This document shows, one piece after another, positions 29,085-38,114 of a stretch of DNA of 39,852 nucleotides (position 1 is the first letter of the stretch; the number at the start of each line of letters is the position of its first letter). The notes under the pieces were generated by a model. The model did not search any database. It had not been told where the DNA came from and saw only the letters and a list, made by a program, of their open reading frames with translations. The position numbers and the translations under genes were made by a program. Origin of the DNA: Dehalococcoidia bacterium (GTDB lineage: Bacteria; Chloroflexota; Dehalococcoidia; Dehalococcoidales; Fen-1064); contig PMMG01000139.1 of assembly GCA_003162335.1 (NCBI GenBank), forward strand, positions 1 to 39,852, written 5' to 3'.

Positions 29085-30386
29085 ATGACACAACTAGAAC
29101 AGGCACAAAAGGGCATTATCTCCACGCAAATGAAAATAGTTGCCGAACAGGAACAACTTGATCCTGAATTTATCCGCGCCGGAATTGCGGCCGGTAATAT
29201 CATTATCCCCGCCAATGTCAATCACAATAATTTCACTCCTTTCGGCATCGGCAAAGGCCTGCGTACCAAGGTTAACGCCAACCTTGGCACGTCTTCCGAT
29301 TACGGTACGATTAAAACCGAGTTGGAAAAACTGAAAGCCGCCATCGAAGTCGGCGCTGATACCGTCATGGACTTATCCACCGGCGGCGATATTCCAGCCG
29401 TGCGCCATGCTGTTATGAAAGCCAGCACTATTCCTGTTGGCACTGTGCCCCTTTATCAGGCCTCGATTAAAGCCATCAAAGAATCCGGCGCTATCGTCAA
29501 GATGACCGCTGACGATATTTTCTCGGCCATCGAAGACAATGCCAAAGACGGTGTCGATTTTATCACCGTGCATTGCGGCGTCACGCGGTCTGCTATTGCC
29601 CGGCTGAAAGCACAGGGCAGGATCACCGACGTCGTTTCCCGCGGCGGCGCTTTTACCGTCGGCTGGATTTTACATAATGAGAAAGAAAATCCTCTTTATG
29701 AATATTACGACCGCCTGCTGGAAATTGCACGTCAGTATGATATGACATTAAGTCTCGGCGACGGTATGCGCCCCGGTTGTCTGGCCGATGCCACCGACCA
29801 TGCCCAGGTAGAGGAATTACTGATTCTTGGCGAACTTGTTCAACGCGCCTGGAAGGCCGGTGTACAGGTCATGGTGGAAGGTCCTGGACATGTGCCCTTG
29901 AATCAGATCGAGACCAATGTCAAACTCCAGAAATCCATCTGTAAGGGGGCGCCTTTCTATGTGCTCGGCCCGCTCGTTACCGATATCGGCGCTGGTTACG
30001 ATCATATCACCGGAGCCATTGGCGGCGCTATTGCCGCCATGCACGGGGCGGATTTTCTGTGCTACGTGACCCCGTCCGAACATCTCTCCCTGCCTGATGT
30101 CGAAGACGTCCGCCAGGGTGTTATTGCTTCCCGAATCGCTGGACATGCCGCCGATATTGCCAAAGGAGTCAAAGGCGCTATAGATTGGGACATCAAAATG
30201 GCCAAAGCCCGCAAAGCATTGGATTGGGAAGGTCAGGCCAAACTGACGCTAACCCCGGAATATTCTCGTAAAGTCCATGCCAAACATACCTCCGGCGGCG
30301 AAGCCTGCAGCATGTGCGGTGATTATTGCGCTATGAAAGTTGTCGGCGCATATCTGGGTGTAACTGCTCCGGCTTGCCAGGAATAG
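29085..30386 (+). CDS. thiC: Phosphomethylpyrimidine synthase
   Basis: ATG 29085 with GGAGGGG RBS; '[22 protein letters not shown]', '[17 protein letters not shown]', C-terminal '[11 protein letters not shown]'. Confidence 0.97.
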   Translation: MTQLEQAQKGIISTQMKIVAEQEQLDPEFIRAGIAAGNIIIPANVNHNNFTPFGIGKGLRTKVNANLGTSSDYGTIKTELEKLKAAIEVGADTVMDLSTGGDIPAVRHAVMKASTIPVGTVPLYQASIKAIKESGAIVKMTADDIFSAIEDNAKDGVDFITVHCGVTRSAIARLKAQGRITDVVSRGGAFTVGWILHNEKENPLYEYYDRLLEIARQYDMTLSLGDGMRPGCLADATDHAQVEELLILGELVQRAWKAGVQVMVEGPGHVPLNQIETNVKLQKSICKGAPFYVLGPLVTDIGAGYDHITGAIGGAIAAMHGADFLCYVTPSEHLSLPDVEDVRQGVIASRIAGHAADIAKGVKGAIDWDIKMAKARKALDWEGQAKLTLTPEYSRKVHAKHTSGGEACSMCGDYCAMKVVGAYLGVTAPACQE

Positions 30387-30546
30387 CAGTACTTGAAATA
30401 CTGATATCAAAATTAGAAAAACTAAATAAATAAATGTGGTAAAGAACCGATCTGGTGTTCAGACTGTCTTATTAATTTCCTCTACAAATTAGCCTTAACC
30501 AGGTGTTTCGTGTTAAGCTAAATATTGGGGTTGTCTTCCAAGTTGT

Positions 30547-31773
30547 ATGACTAGAAAAATCGATTCTTACGATGTGATTGTAGTTGGTGGCGGACCGTCA
30601 GGCAGCCAGGTGGCTTACAAATTGGCGGCGATGGGTTACATCGTTGCGGTGGTGGAAAAAAAAGCCTCTCTCAACGGTGTCGTCTGCTGTACCGGACTGG
30701 TCAGCCGCGAATGTGTCGAAAAATACTCTATCCCCGAAGGTGTAATTCACCGTTGGGTCAATGGCGCCAGCCTCTTCCCTCCAACCGGTAAACCGATTCA
30801 TGTCCAGCGAGATTCTCCCCAGGTGGCAGTTCTAAACCGCTCTGCCTTCAACCAGATCTGGGCGCAAAGAGCCCAGAAAGCTAGTGTCGAATATCATTTT
30901 GGCTGTTATATAAAACGAATTACGCGCGAAAAAGGCAAGGTTACCGCTGAAGTCAACCGCCATGGAGAAATTATTACCCTGCAAAGTCGGGTTATCGTCA
31001 TTGCCACCGGATTCGGCACGCAGCTTTTGGATAATCTTGGCCTAGGCGGTGCCGGTGATTTTGCTATGGGTGCTCAAGCAGAAGTAGAAACGAAAAATGT
31101 CAACGGCAGTATTTATGGCGTCGAGGTTTACTTCGGGAAAGAAGTAGCGCCGGGATTTTTTGCATGGATGGTTCCTTCCGCTCCGGGGAAAGCACTGGTC
31201 GGTCTGTTAGCCCGGCGTGACAATCCTTTCTACCTCCGGAAATTACTGGCATCTTTGGCCTCCGAAGGTAAAATTATTTCGACCGACGTTAAAATAACCT
31301 ACGGTGGTGTTTCTCTCAAACCGCTGCCGCATACGCGCAGCGATAATTTACTGGTAGTCGGTACGGCGGCGGGGCAGGTGAAACCCATTACCGGCGGCGG
31401 TATCTATTTCGGTTTGATCTGTGCGGATATTGCGGCTAATACTCTTAAAACAGCTTTAGAGACCGGCAACCTTTCCGCGCATGCCCTGGCCGGTTACGAA
31501 CGTGCCTGGCATAAAAAACTTAACCGTGAATTAAGAAGCGGCTATTGGGCCAGAAAAGCCTACGAAGTGCTCAGCGACCGGCAGGTGACCCGGGTTTTCG
31601 GCTTGCTCCAATCCACCGGCATCATCGCCGACTTAGAGCGAAATGAGGACATGTCCTTTGACTGGCATGCCGATGTCATCGCCAGGGTAATGGGACAGAA
31701 GTTCTTTACTAAAACCGTCGGCTCTATCAGAGACTCGTTTAAACGGGAAAAACCGTTGGGCGATGCCAAATAA
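30547..31773 (+). CDS. Geranylgeranyl-reductase-family FAD-dependent oxidoreductase
   Basis: 'VIVVGGGPSGSQVAYKLAAMGYIVAVVEKK', 'LLVVGTAAGQVKPITGGGIYFGLICADIAANTL'. Confidence 0.88.
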   Translation: MTRKIDSYDVIVVGGGPSGSQVAYKLAAMGYIVAVVEKKASLNGVVCCTGLVSRECVEKYSIPEGVIHRWVNGASLFPPTGKPIHVQRDSPQVAVLNRSAFNQIWAQRAQKASVEYHFGCYIKRITREKGKVTAEVNRHGEIITLQSRVIVIATGFGTQLLDNLGLGGAGDFAMGAQAEVETKNVNGSIYGVEVYFGKEVAPGFFAWMVPSAPGKALVGLLARRDNPFYLRKLLASLASEGKIISTDVKITYGGVSLKPLPHTRSDNLLVVGTAAGQVKPITGGGIYFGLICADIAANTLKTALETGNLSAHALAGYERAWHKKLNRELRSGYWARKAYEVLSDRQVTRVFGLLQSTGIIADLERNEDMSFDWHADVIARVMGQKFFTKTVGSIRDSFKREKPLGDAK

Positions 31774-31805
31774 ATTGATAAGTTAAAAATGTAAAAAGGG
31801 GTGCA

Positions 31806-32636
31806 ATGGCTACTAATAACAATATCGAGAGTATCAGTTTAGGGGATGCGGTCGGGAAATATCTGGCAATTTTGCCAGATGAGAAAAAGAATGCCGCGCA
31901 ACAGGAAATTAACAATTTTATCCGCTGGTACGGTGGTCGTGAGAAAACCCTGGACAGCCTCGAAGGTTCTGCCGTCGGTAATTACGCTGAACGTCTGGCC
32001 AAAACAGATGCTGCTTGTATGCAAAAACTGGATCTGGTCCGTGGGTTTCTCACCTACGCGCATAAGCAGCGCTGGTGTCAGGAGAACCTTTCAGTCAGTA
32101 TTCGTATCGTGAAAAAAACTCCATCTAAAACCGCTTCATCTTCGGCAAAAAAGAAGAATCAGAAGAAAAACGCGGTCTGCATGACCCAGAAAGCCTTTAA
32201 TGAAATTGAAATTGAATTAAAAACCCTACAGGAAAAACGACTTGTGGTGATTGAAGATATTAAACGAGCCGCCGCGGATAAAGATTTTAAGGAAAATGCG
32301 CCTTATCATGCCGCGCGCGAACAAAAAAGTCTACTCGACGGCAAGATCATGGAACTCGATGAGATGGTTGCTAACTCGGTCATCATCGAAGAAAACCTCA
32401 ATACCAATACCGCTGTCATCGGAAGCACCGTTCTCTTACAGAATCTGGATTCGGGTAAAGAATGCCGCTATACCCTGGTCGGCCCTCGTGAAGTCAACCC
32501 TGCTAAAGGTAAGATTTCAGCCGTTTCACCCGTCGGTAAGGCGGTCTTCGGTAAAGCCGCCGGCGATAAATTCGAGGTAAATGTCCCATCCGGTAAATTG
32601 CACTTTGAACTAAAAGTCATCGAACACTCTAAATAA
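31806..32636 (+). CDS. GreA/GreB-type transcript cleavage factor fused to N-terminal tyrosine-recombinase SAM-like domain
   Basis: C-terminal 'AADKDFKENAPYHAAREQKSLLDGKIMELDEMVANSVII...KISAVSPVGKAVFGKAAGDKFEVNVPSGKLHFELKVIE' is GreA-like; N-terminal about 100 aa resembles integrase core-binding domain. Confidence 0.85.
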   Translation: MATNNNIESISLGDAVGKYLAILPDEKKNAAQQEINNFIRWYGGREKTLDSLEGSAVGNYAERLAKTDAACMQKLDLVRGFLTYAHKQRWCQENLSVSIRIVKKTPSKTASSSAKKKNQKKNAVCMTQKAFNEIEIELKTLQEKRLVVIEDIKRAAADKDFKENAPYHAAREQKSLLDGKIMELDEMVANSVIIEENLNTNTAVIGSTVLLQNLDSGKECRYTLVGPREVNPAKGKISAVSPVGKAVFGKAAGDKFEVNVPSGKLHFELKVIEHSK

Positions 32637-32655
32637 TATTTTCTAAACTCAAGAG

Positions 32656-32690
32656 AGAGGGTTATGTCGAAGGCGTAACCCTCTTTTGTT
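32656..32690 (+). terminator. Rho-independent terminator after the greA-like gene
   Basis: AGAGGGTTA-tgtcgaaggcg-TAACCCTCT-tttgttt. Confidence 0.85.
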
Positions 32691-32962
32691 TATCCATTCT
32701 GGTGAAGCTACATCCTGTGTTTTTCGATAGTTAGAATCAATTTCATTAACATTACCATCTTAATCATAATTCCCATCCTTTCGTGAAATGGTGAGATAGT
32801 GGGATTTATAGACCAATGCTGTGAAAATAGGAGCCTCTTCCCTTGTGCTTCTGCCTCTGAAACGCATTAATAGCAAATTACAACTGAGAGCCGAACGCTG
32901 ATTGCTGAATACCGATAGCTATGCTAATATTACAGCAATAATCACATCAAAGAAGGTCGGGG

Positions 32963-33238
32963 ATGGCAGACTGGCAGGTAACCGCCGTTACAATCAATTG
33001 CCCCTCAGTGGCAGAAGAAGTGACTATCATTGTCAAAAGCGATTGGTCCGTTCAGTGCTCCGGTTTTGAAAAATATGCATCCTCCCGCCGTGCCCAGTTG
33101 GCTCTAGTTGACCGTAGTCTGACGATCAAACGCGTTCTCGAATGTAAAAGTGTAGAGTGTAACCAGATTACCGAATACGTCCAAAAATTACAGGCGGAAG
33201 AGAATCACAAAATTGAGCCCACCGGAGACAAGAAATGA
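32963..33238 (+). CDS. Small four-Cys hypothetical protein
   Basis: 91 aa; 'INCPS', 'VQCSG', 'LECKSVEC'; overlaps the downstream ATPase start by 4 nt (ATGA). Confidence 0.6.
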   Translation: MADWQVTAVTINCPSVAEEVTIIVKSDWSVQCSGFEKYASSRRAQLALVDRSLTIKRVLECKSVECNQITEYVQKLQAEENHKIEPTGDKK

Positions 33239-34026
33239 CAACCCCTGCCGAACGTCAGGTAAAAATAAAAATCGAGAATCTCTCACTTTCGATTGGCAGT
33301 GTGAAATTGCTGGATAATATCAATATCGATGTCTATGACAATGAAATCCTTGCCGTGATCGGCCCTGCTGGCGCCGGTAAAACTGCTCTGCTCAATTGTA
33401 TCAATGGTTTTCTAAAACCGCAAAACGGCGATATCTTTTTCGAAGGAAAGAAAATTACCGGCATCCGTCCAGACAAAGCGGCGCAACTTGGCTTGGGGCG
33501 CACTTTCCAGAATAGTGAATTTTTTCCAGGATTAACAACACTCGATAACCTCATGGCTGCCCGCCATTTGCTTGTCGACCAGAATTTCCTTACCGGCGCT
33601 CTCTATGTTGGACCCGCTCACGGGGAGGAACTCGACCACCGCCGTGCTGTCGAAGATATCATCAGTTTTTTGGGACTGGAAGCAGTCCGAAAGAGCCTTG
33701 TCGGCACACTATCCGATTACCTGCGTAAAAAAGTCGAACTTGGCCGTGCACTAGCTACCGAACCGTCAGTCCTGTTGTTGGATGAACTGACAGCAGGTTT
33801 GAAACCGCAAGAACGAACTGATATTACCAATCTCATTTTGGATATTTTTAAAGGACAAGGTGACATCTATCCTCGCACGCCGGTATTACGCGATGGCGTC
33901 AAATGCATCGTGTTATTTGCGCGCGATTTGGCCTCCGTTTCATCTATTGCAAACCGTATCGTCGCCCTCGATTCCGGTAAAAAGATGGCCGAGGGCAAAC
34001 CCGCTGAAATCAAAACAACCCACTGA
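33235..34026 (+). CDS. LivG-like ABC ATPase with degenerate signature and H-loop
   Basis: Walker A 'GPAGAGKT', Q-loop 'TFQNSEFFPGLTTLDNL', Walker B 'VLLLDE', but 'LSDYLRKK' replaces the signature and 'FARDL' replaces 'EHDM'. Confidence 0.85.
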   Translation: MTTPAERQVKIKIENLSLSIGSVKLLDNINIDVYDNEILAVIGPAGAGKTALLNCINGFLKPQNGDIFFEGKKITGIRPDKAAQLGLGRTFQNSEFFPGLTTLDNLMAARHLLVDQNFLTGALYVGPAHGEELDHRRAVEDIISFLGLEAVRKSLVGTLSDYLRKKVELGRALATEPSVLLLDELTAGLKPQERTDITNLILDIFKGQGDIYPRTPVLRDGVKCIVLFARDLASVSSIANRIVALDSGKKMAEGKPAEIKTTH

Positions 34027-34119
34027 TCTTTCGTTCCCGCTTACTATGCGACTCTAAACACACTAATCCCATGGTGGGGAATGTGGCCTATCTTAAAACT
34101 CTCGATTGAGAGCTTTATT

Positions 34120-35808
34120 TTACTCCATTGTCTTTGACCACACCGCTTTAGATCGGAAACCCACTCTTTCCAGCAGCGCATCGCCCGTCATCATAAAGGT
34201 GAATATTATCAGTGAAAGACAGAATGCCGGCCAGAGCCCCAATCGAGGAGCTGTGAACAGATATTGTCGCCCTTCATTTGACAGCATTGTTCCCAGTTCC
34301 GGAACTCCCGGAGGCACGCCAAGACCGACATAACTGATTGCCGAGAAATAGATGATGACACTGGCGGTGGCGAATAAAAATACCACCGGTAGCGACCACA
34401 ACACCCCTTGCAGACAGCTCTTTCCCTTCGGCGCTGAAAGGTAAGCTTCCTGAACCATGCCTGCAGCACGGGGCAGCATTACCAAGCCGCAGATCACCGC
34501 AGGAAAAACAGTGCTCATACTCAACGGGTTGAAGGATATTATGAGCCAGATCAACGCCAGCCATGGTAAAGCACAAACGATTTCTTTGGGTAGCATTACC
34601 AGGTCTTCCAATGTATCCCCTGTCCAATTATTCATCTTCCCGCAATAAGCTGCCAACATTCCCCAACCGGCAGCTGCGATGGTTACTACTGCTGCGCAGG
34701 CGATACCGATTAAAACATCGATTCTGATACCATAAAGCAGACGGCTGAAAATGTCTCTACCCAGTTGGTCGGTGCCCAATAGGTATTTTGCCGACGGCGG
34801 ACTGAGCCTGTCTATCAGGTGGATCTCATTCATACCATAGGGCGCCAGCAGCGGTCCGATTATCGCTACCAATACGATCAGAACGACTAATGCCAATGAG
34901 AATATCAGCCACCACTGCGGTATGGCAAACCGTAACGGACTTTCCGACTTATCCTGTTCAATATTTGCCAGGGTTTTATTGGCATAGTTGTAGGCGATTT
35001 CTAATAAATTGGCGACCAGTTTCGCCGCGACCACGATCAGTACGAATATCCAGATTATACCGAAAACTACCGGGAAATCTCCGCTCAGAGTGGATTGCAG
35101 CAGTAAACTTCCAATGCCGATTTCCAGTGTTACCACTATGATAATACCGATCAATCTTAACAACCTGATTACCAATTTGATGATTCCGTGGTATGCCAGC
35201 GTCCTGAAAGGCGTATTTCCCGGCCATTTTGCCAATTCTCCATGTCCGGTCTGTGTCAGCAGACCCGCGGGCAGGATACACGCGCATAAAGCAGCCAGAT
35301 ATATTAAGGGAGATGAATTAGCGGGCAGCCACCAATTCCAACCGTAAAGATGAAAAATTACCATCATTCCTACTGATAAAGGTCCGAAAGTCAGGATAAG
35401 AATGCTCGAACTGCTGCTGACCAGCACCACCCGTAAAATACTTCTCAACCGCGCCAGCCAATTTGGTTTTTCAGTAAAACGACGGATAAAAAAACCGACA
35501 GATAGCGTGATTCCTGCAATTATTAGACTGAACAACCCTGTTAGCCCGATTAATTGCATTGTCAGACTTATGCGGGGATTGATATCTTGTGCCACAGTGT
35601 GACCTGTCCAAATAGATTTATTCCAGTCCCATGTAGCGGAATCACGGGAAACTGGGATTTTACGTCCTGTGTTTATCTGGTTGACTACATTTACGGGTAT
35701 AGCATGCCTGAGGACCAGTAATATGAGCCACACGATGAGTAAAATCAACCCGGCAAATACTATTTTCCGCCCCGCCGCAATCAGCGCACGTTTGCCTTCT
35801 GTACTCAT
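34120..35808 (-). CDS. Fused DppB-DppC-like ABC permease
   Basis: 562 aa; N-terminal half DppB-like, C-terminal half DppC-like with 'PPSAKYLLGTDQLGRDIFSRLLYGIRIDVLIG' and 'SYVGLGVPPGVPELGTML'. Confidence 0.85.
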   Translation of the reverse strand: MSTEGKRALIAAGRKIVFAGLILLIVWLILLVLRHAIPVNVVNQINTGRKIPVSRDSATWDWNKSIWTGHTVAQDINPRISLTMQLIGLTGLFSLIIAGITLSVGFFIRRFTEKPNWLARLRSILRVVLVSSSSSILILTFGPLSVGMMVIFHLYGWNWWLPANSSPLIYLAALCACILPAGLLTQTGHGELAKWPGNTPFRTLAYHGIIKLVIRLLRLIGIIIVVTLEIGIGSLLLQSTLSGDFPVVFGIIWIFVLIVVAAKLVANLLEIAYNYANKTLANIEQDKSESPLRFAIPQWWLIFSLALVVLIVLVAIIGPLLAPYGMNEIHLIDRLSPPSAKYLLGTDQLGRDIFSRLLYGIRIDVLIGIACAAVVTIAAAGWGMLAAYCGKMNNWTGDTLEDLVMLPKEIVCALPWLALIWLIISFNPLSMSTVFPAVICGLVMLPRAAGMVQEAYLSAPKGKSCLQGVLWSLPVVFLFATASVIIYFSAISYVGLGVPPGVPELGTMLSNEGRQYLFTAPRLGLWPAFCLSLIIFTFMMTGDALLERVGFRSKAVWSKTME

Positions 35809-36073
35809 TTTCAGTGCTCCTTATATTAAACCACTGGTCATGAATTATTCATCTCCAAGGGCTTAATTTCCCACATTAGCACTTCATATACGGAAAGTCA
35901 ATATACCACAGTCATGAAAAAACAACGAATCGTTAATCAGGGGGGTATTGAAAGCGAGCAACGAGTCGTATGTAATCTCAGAGAGTGGCGGTATCCATTA
36001 TGACTGAAAACGGTAAACTTGTAATTGAAAACTGTTTAGCTATAGTAGAATTTATTATTTGCTTTAGTATTGT

Positions 36074-37060
36074 TTATAGAGTCTTGAATATTAACCGGTG
36101 TGCTGTTCTTCCACAAATACAGCGCTCAGTGGTATAAGATGCCATTGCGCCTGTGCCGAATCTTATCAAACCCCACACTTTGTTGTCGATCGGCGTCACC
36201 ACTATTTCCCCTACCTCTCCCGGCTTCAACTGATTCCCGGTTGCCGGATCGACGATTTCCACTACATAGTCATCCGACATGTGGAAACCTGCCTTTTGCG
36301 GACATTCGTAGGTGATCGCACCGCCTGCCTCGGGCACTGTATAGGCTTGCCTTGTATCGATGCCGTAGTTCTCTTCCAGTTTCTTCCGGTCTTCGGGCAA
36401 TAACATTTCGCTGGTAAACCAGGCGCGTTCCAGGTTAAAAGAGTTGCGGAAATCCAGTCCCATTTCTTCCGCCTTTGTGATCAGGCTCATCATCATTGAA
36501 GGCCTGCCGACAAAACCATTCACTTTGAGGTCGCGTATGACCGGTAATTGGGCCTCGGGATTATTTTCGCCGGCTGGAATGACAGTCGCGCCGCATTGTC
36601 TCAGTCCTTCATGGGCCAGCATACCTTCCGTACCGTGGTTGTAATCAAATGCATTAATTACAATATCGCTCTTTCTAAATCCGGCTGCCCACAATGCCCG
36701 GGCAAACCACTCGATTTTGGCGGAATGCGGCGGCAGGTAGAATGGGCCGGGAGCTATAAATACTCTCTCTACAACTTCCGGTTTTATCGCTAAAAATCCG
36801 CCGTAGGGCGGTTGCGCTTTTTGCCGCTCGACCAAATCGTTCCTGCGGATAATCGGCAGCCGCACCAGGCTTTTCATAGAGTGTATGTCACGCGGTTTTA
36901 CGCGTGCTTTGTCCATCATTTCCTTTGCGGCCGGAGCATACTTATAAGCGTGACTGATTGAGGCACGCAACTTTCTTTCCAGGTAGATGTGCCTTGCGTT
37001 GACAGGGCGCTCTTCCAGGTCGTCAAAATAAATGTCTTTTCGGGTTGACTTTAATACCAT
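36074..37060 (-). CDS. Phenylacetate-CoA ligase (PaaK)-like protein, degenerate and C-terminally truncated
   Basis: 'SISHAYKYAPAAKEMMDKARVKPRDIHSMKSLVRLPIIRRNDL', 'CGATVIPAGENNPEAQLPVIRDL', 'RCICGRTAHRL'; ends before the lid domain. Confidence 0.82.
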   Translation of the reverse strand: MVLKSTRKDIYFDDLEERPVNARHIYLERKLRASISHAYKYAPAAKEMMDKARVKPRDIHSMKSLVRLPIIRRNDLVERQKAQPPYGGFLAIKPEVVERVFIAPGPFYLPPHSAKIEWFARALWAAGFRKSDIVINAFDYNHGTEGMLAHEGLRQCGATVIPAGENNPEAQLPVIRDLKVNGFVGRPSMMMSLITKAEEMGLDFRNSFNLERAWFTSEMLLPEDRKKLEENYGIDTRQAYTVPEAGGAITYECPQKAGFHMSDDYVVEIVDPATGNQLKPGEVGEIVVTPIDNKVWGLIRFGTGAMASYTTERCICGRTAHRLIFKTL

Positions 37061-37093
37061 TTTAATAGCCTCGAAATAGACTGCTTTCCGCTA

Positions 37094-38113
37094 TCATTTT
37101 AATATCTTCCAACCGTATTTGCGCCGGTCCGGCAGTAGTGCCAGGAATACTATTGAAACAACCACCACTATTATCATTGCCAACCATGAAGGACCGTCCC
37201 CCGGTATTAGCTTTGTGCCCAGGATGGCGGGCGCCAGTTGATTACTGATTAGAACGACGATAATCGCTCCCAGTACCGGTCCCCACATCATGCCGAATCC
37301 GCCGATAACCAGAATACCGAGGTAAATAACCGATTGAGTAAAACCGAACATACCAACCATGCCGCTGTTAATCAATCCGGTTGAATGCGCTAAAAGAGCA
37401 CCCGCCGTGCCTGCCATCGCGCAGCCGATACCGAAAGCCAGCAGTTTATAGCGGAATAGATTGACGCCCGTTGCTTCCGCCGCACGCTCGTTATCACGGA
37501 TGCCAATAAAAGCTCTTCCCGTGCGAGTCCTGACCAGGTTGTTACCAAAAAATAGCGTTAAACCCATGATGATCATGATTAAATAGAACTGGCTGCCTGG
37601 TGTTATTACATCGATCGCGCCGACCTTCATGCCACTGACCTTCAGACCATCCGTGCCGCCGGTAACACTTGTCCAGTGGCCGATGACCCACAAAATGATG
37701 AATTGGACGGCGGCGGTGATCAGCGCCAGTTTCCAGCCTTTAACCTTCCAGGTTGGTAGCGCTGTTAGCATTCCCAGCACCCCTGCAATTAAACCCGCCG
37801 CGATCAGCCCGACAATAAATGACTGATTGAATTTGCCGGTCAATACCGCCGAAGTATATGCTCCCACAGCAATGAATCCCGCGTGCCCGATGGAAAGCTG
37901 GCCGCAGTAGCCGGTAATCAGATTGAGCCCGACGGCGGCGATCACCATGATGCCCATCAGGTTGAGCAAACCGAACCAGTAACCGGAAACCCATATCGGG
38001 GCGGTCACCAGTAATATCACGATGATCCACAGCAGCGCTTTTTGAGTTCGTGTGTGGAAGATTGCGGTGTCTTCGTCGTAAGTGTAATTTCGGAGTCCGG
38101 CGGGTAAAGCCAT
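37094..38113 (-). CDS. livM: Branched-chain amino acid ABC transporter permease (LivM-like)
   Basis: 'LNLITGYCGQLSIGHAGFIAVGAYTSAVL', 'RTGRAFIGIRDNERAAEATGVNLFRYKLLAFGIGCAMAGTAGALLA'. Confidence 0.93.
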   Translation of the reverse strand: MALPAGLRNYTYDEDTAIFHTRTQKALLWIIVILLVTAPIWVSGYWFGLLNLMGIMVIAAVGLNLITGYCGQLSIGHAGFIAVGAYTSAVLTGKFNQSFIVGLIAAGLIAGVLGMLTALPTWKVKGWKLALITAAVQFIILWVIGHWTSVTGGTDGLKVSGMKVGAIDVITPGSQFYLIMIIMGLTLFFGNNLVRTRTGRAFIGIRDNERAAEATGVNLFRYKLLAFGIGCAMAGTAGALLAHSTGLINSGMVGMFGFTQSVIYLGILVIGGFGMMWGPVLGAIIVVLISNQLAPAILGTKLIPGDGPSWLAMIIVVVVSIVFLALLPDRRKYGWKILK

Positions 38114-38114
38114 T

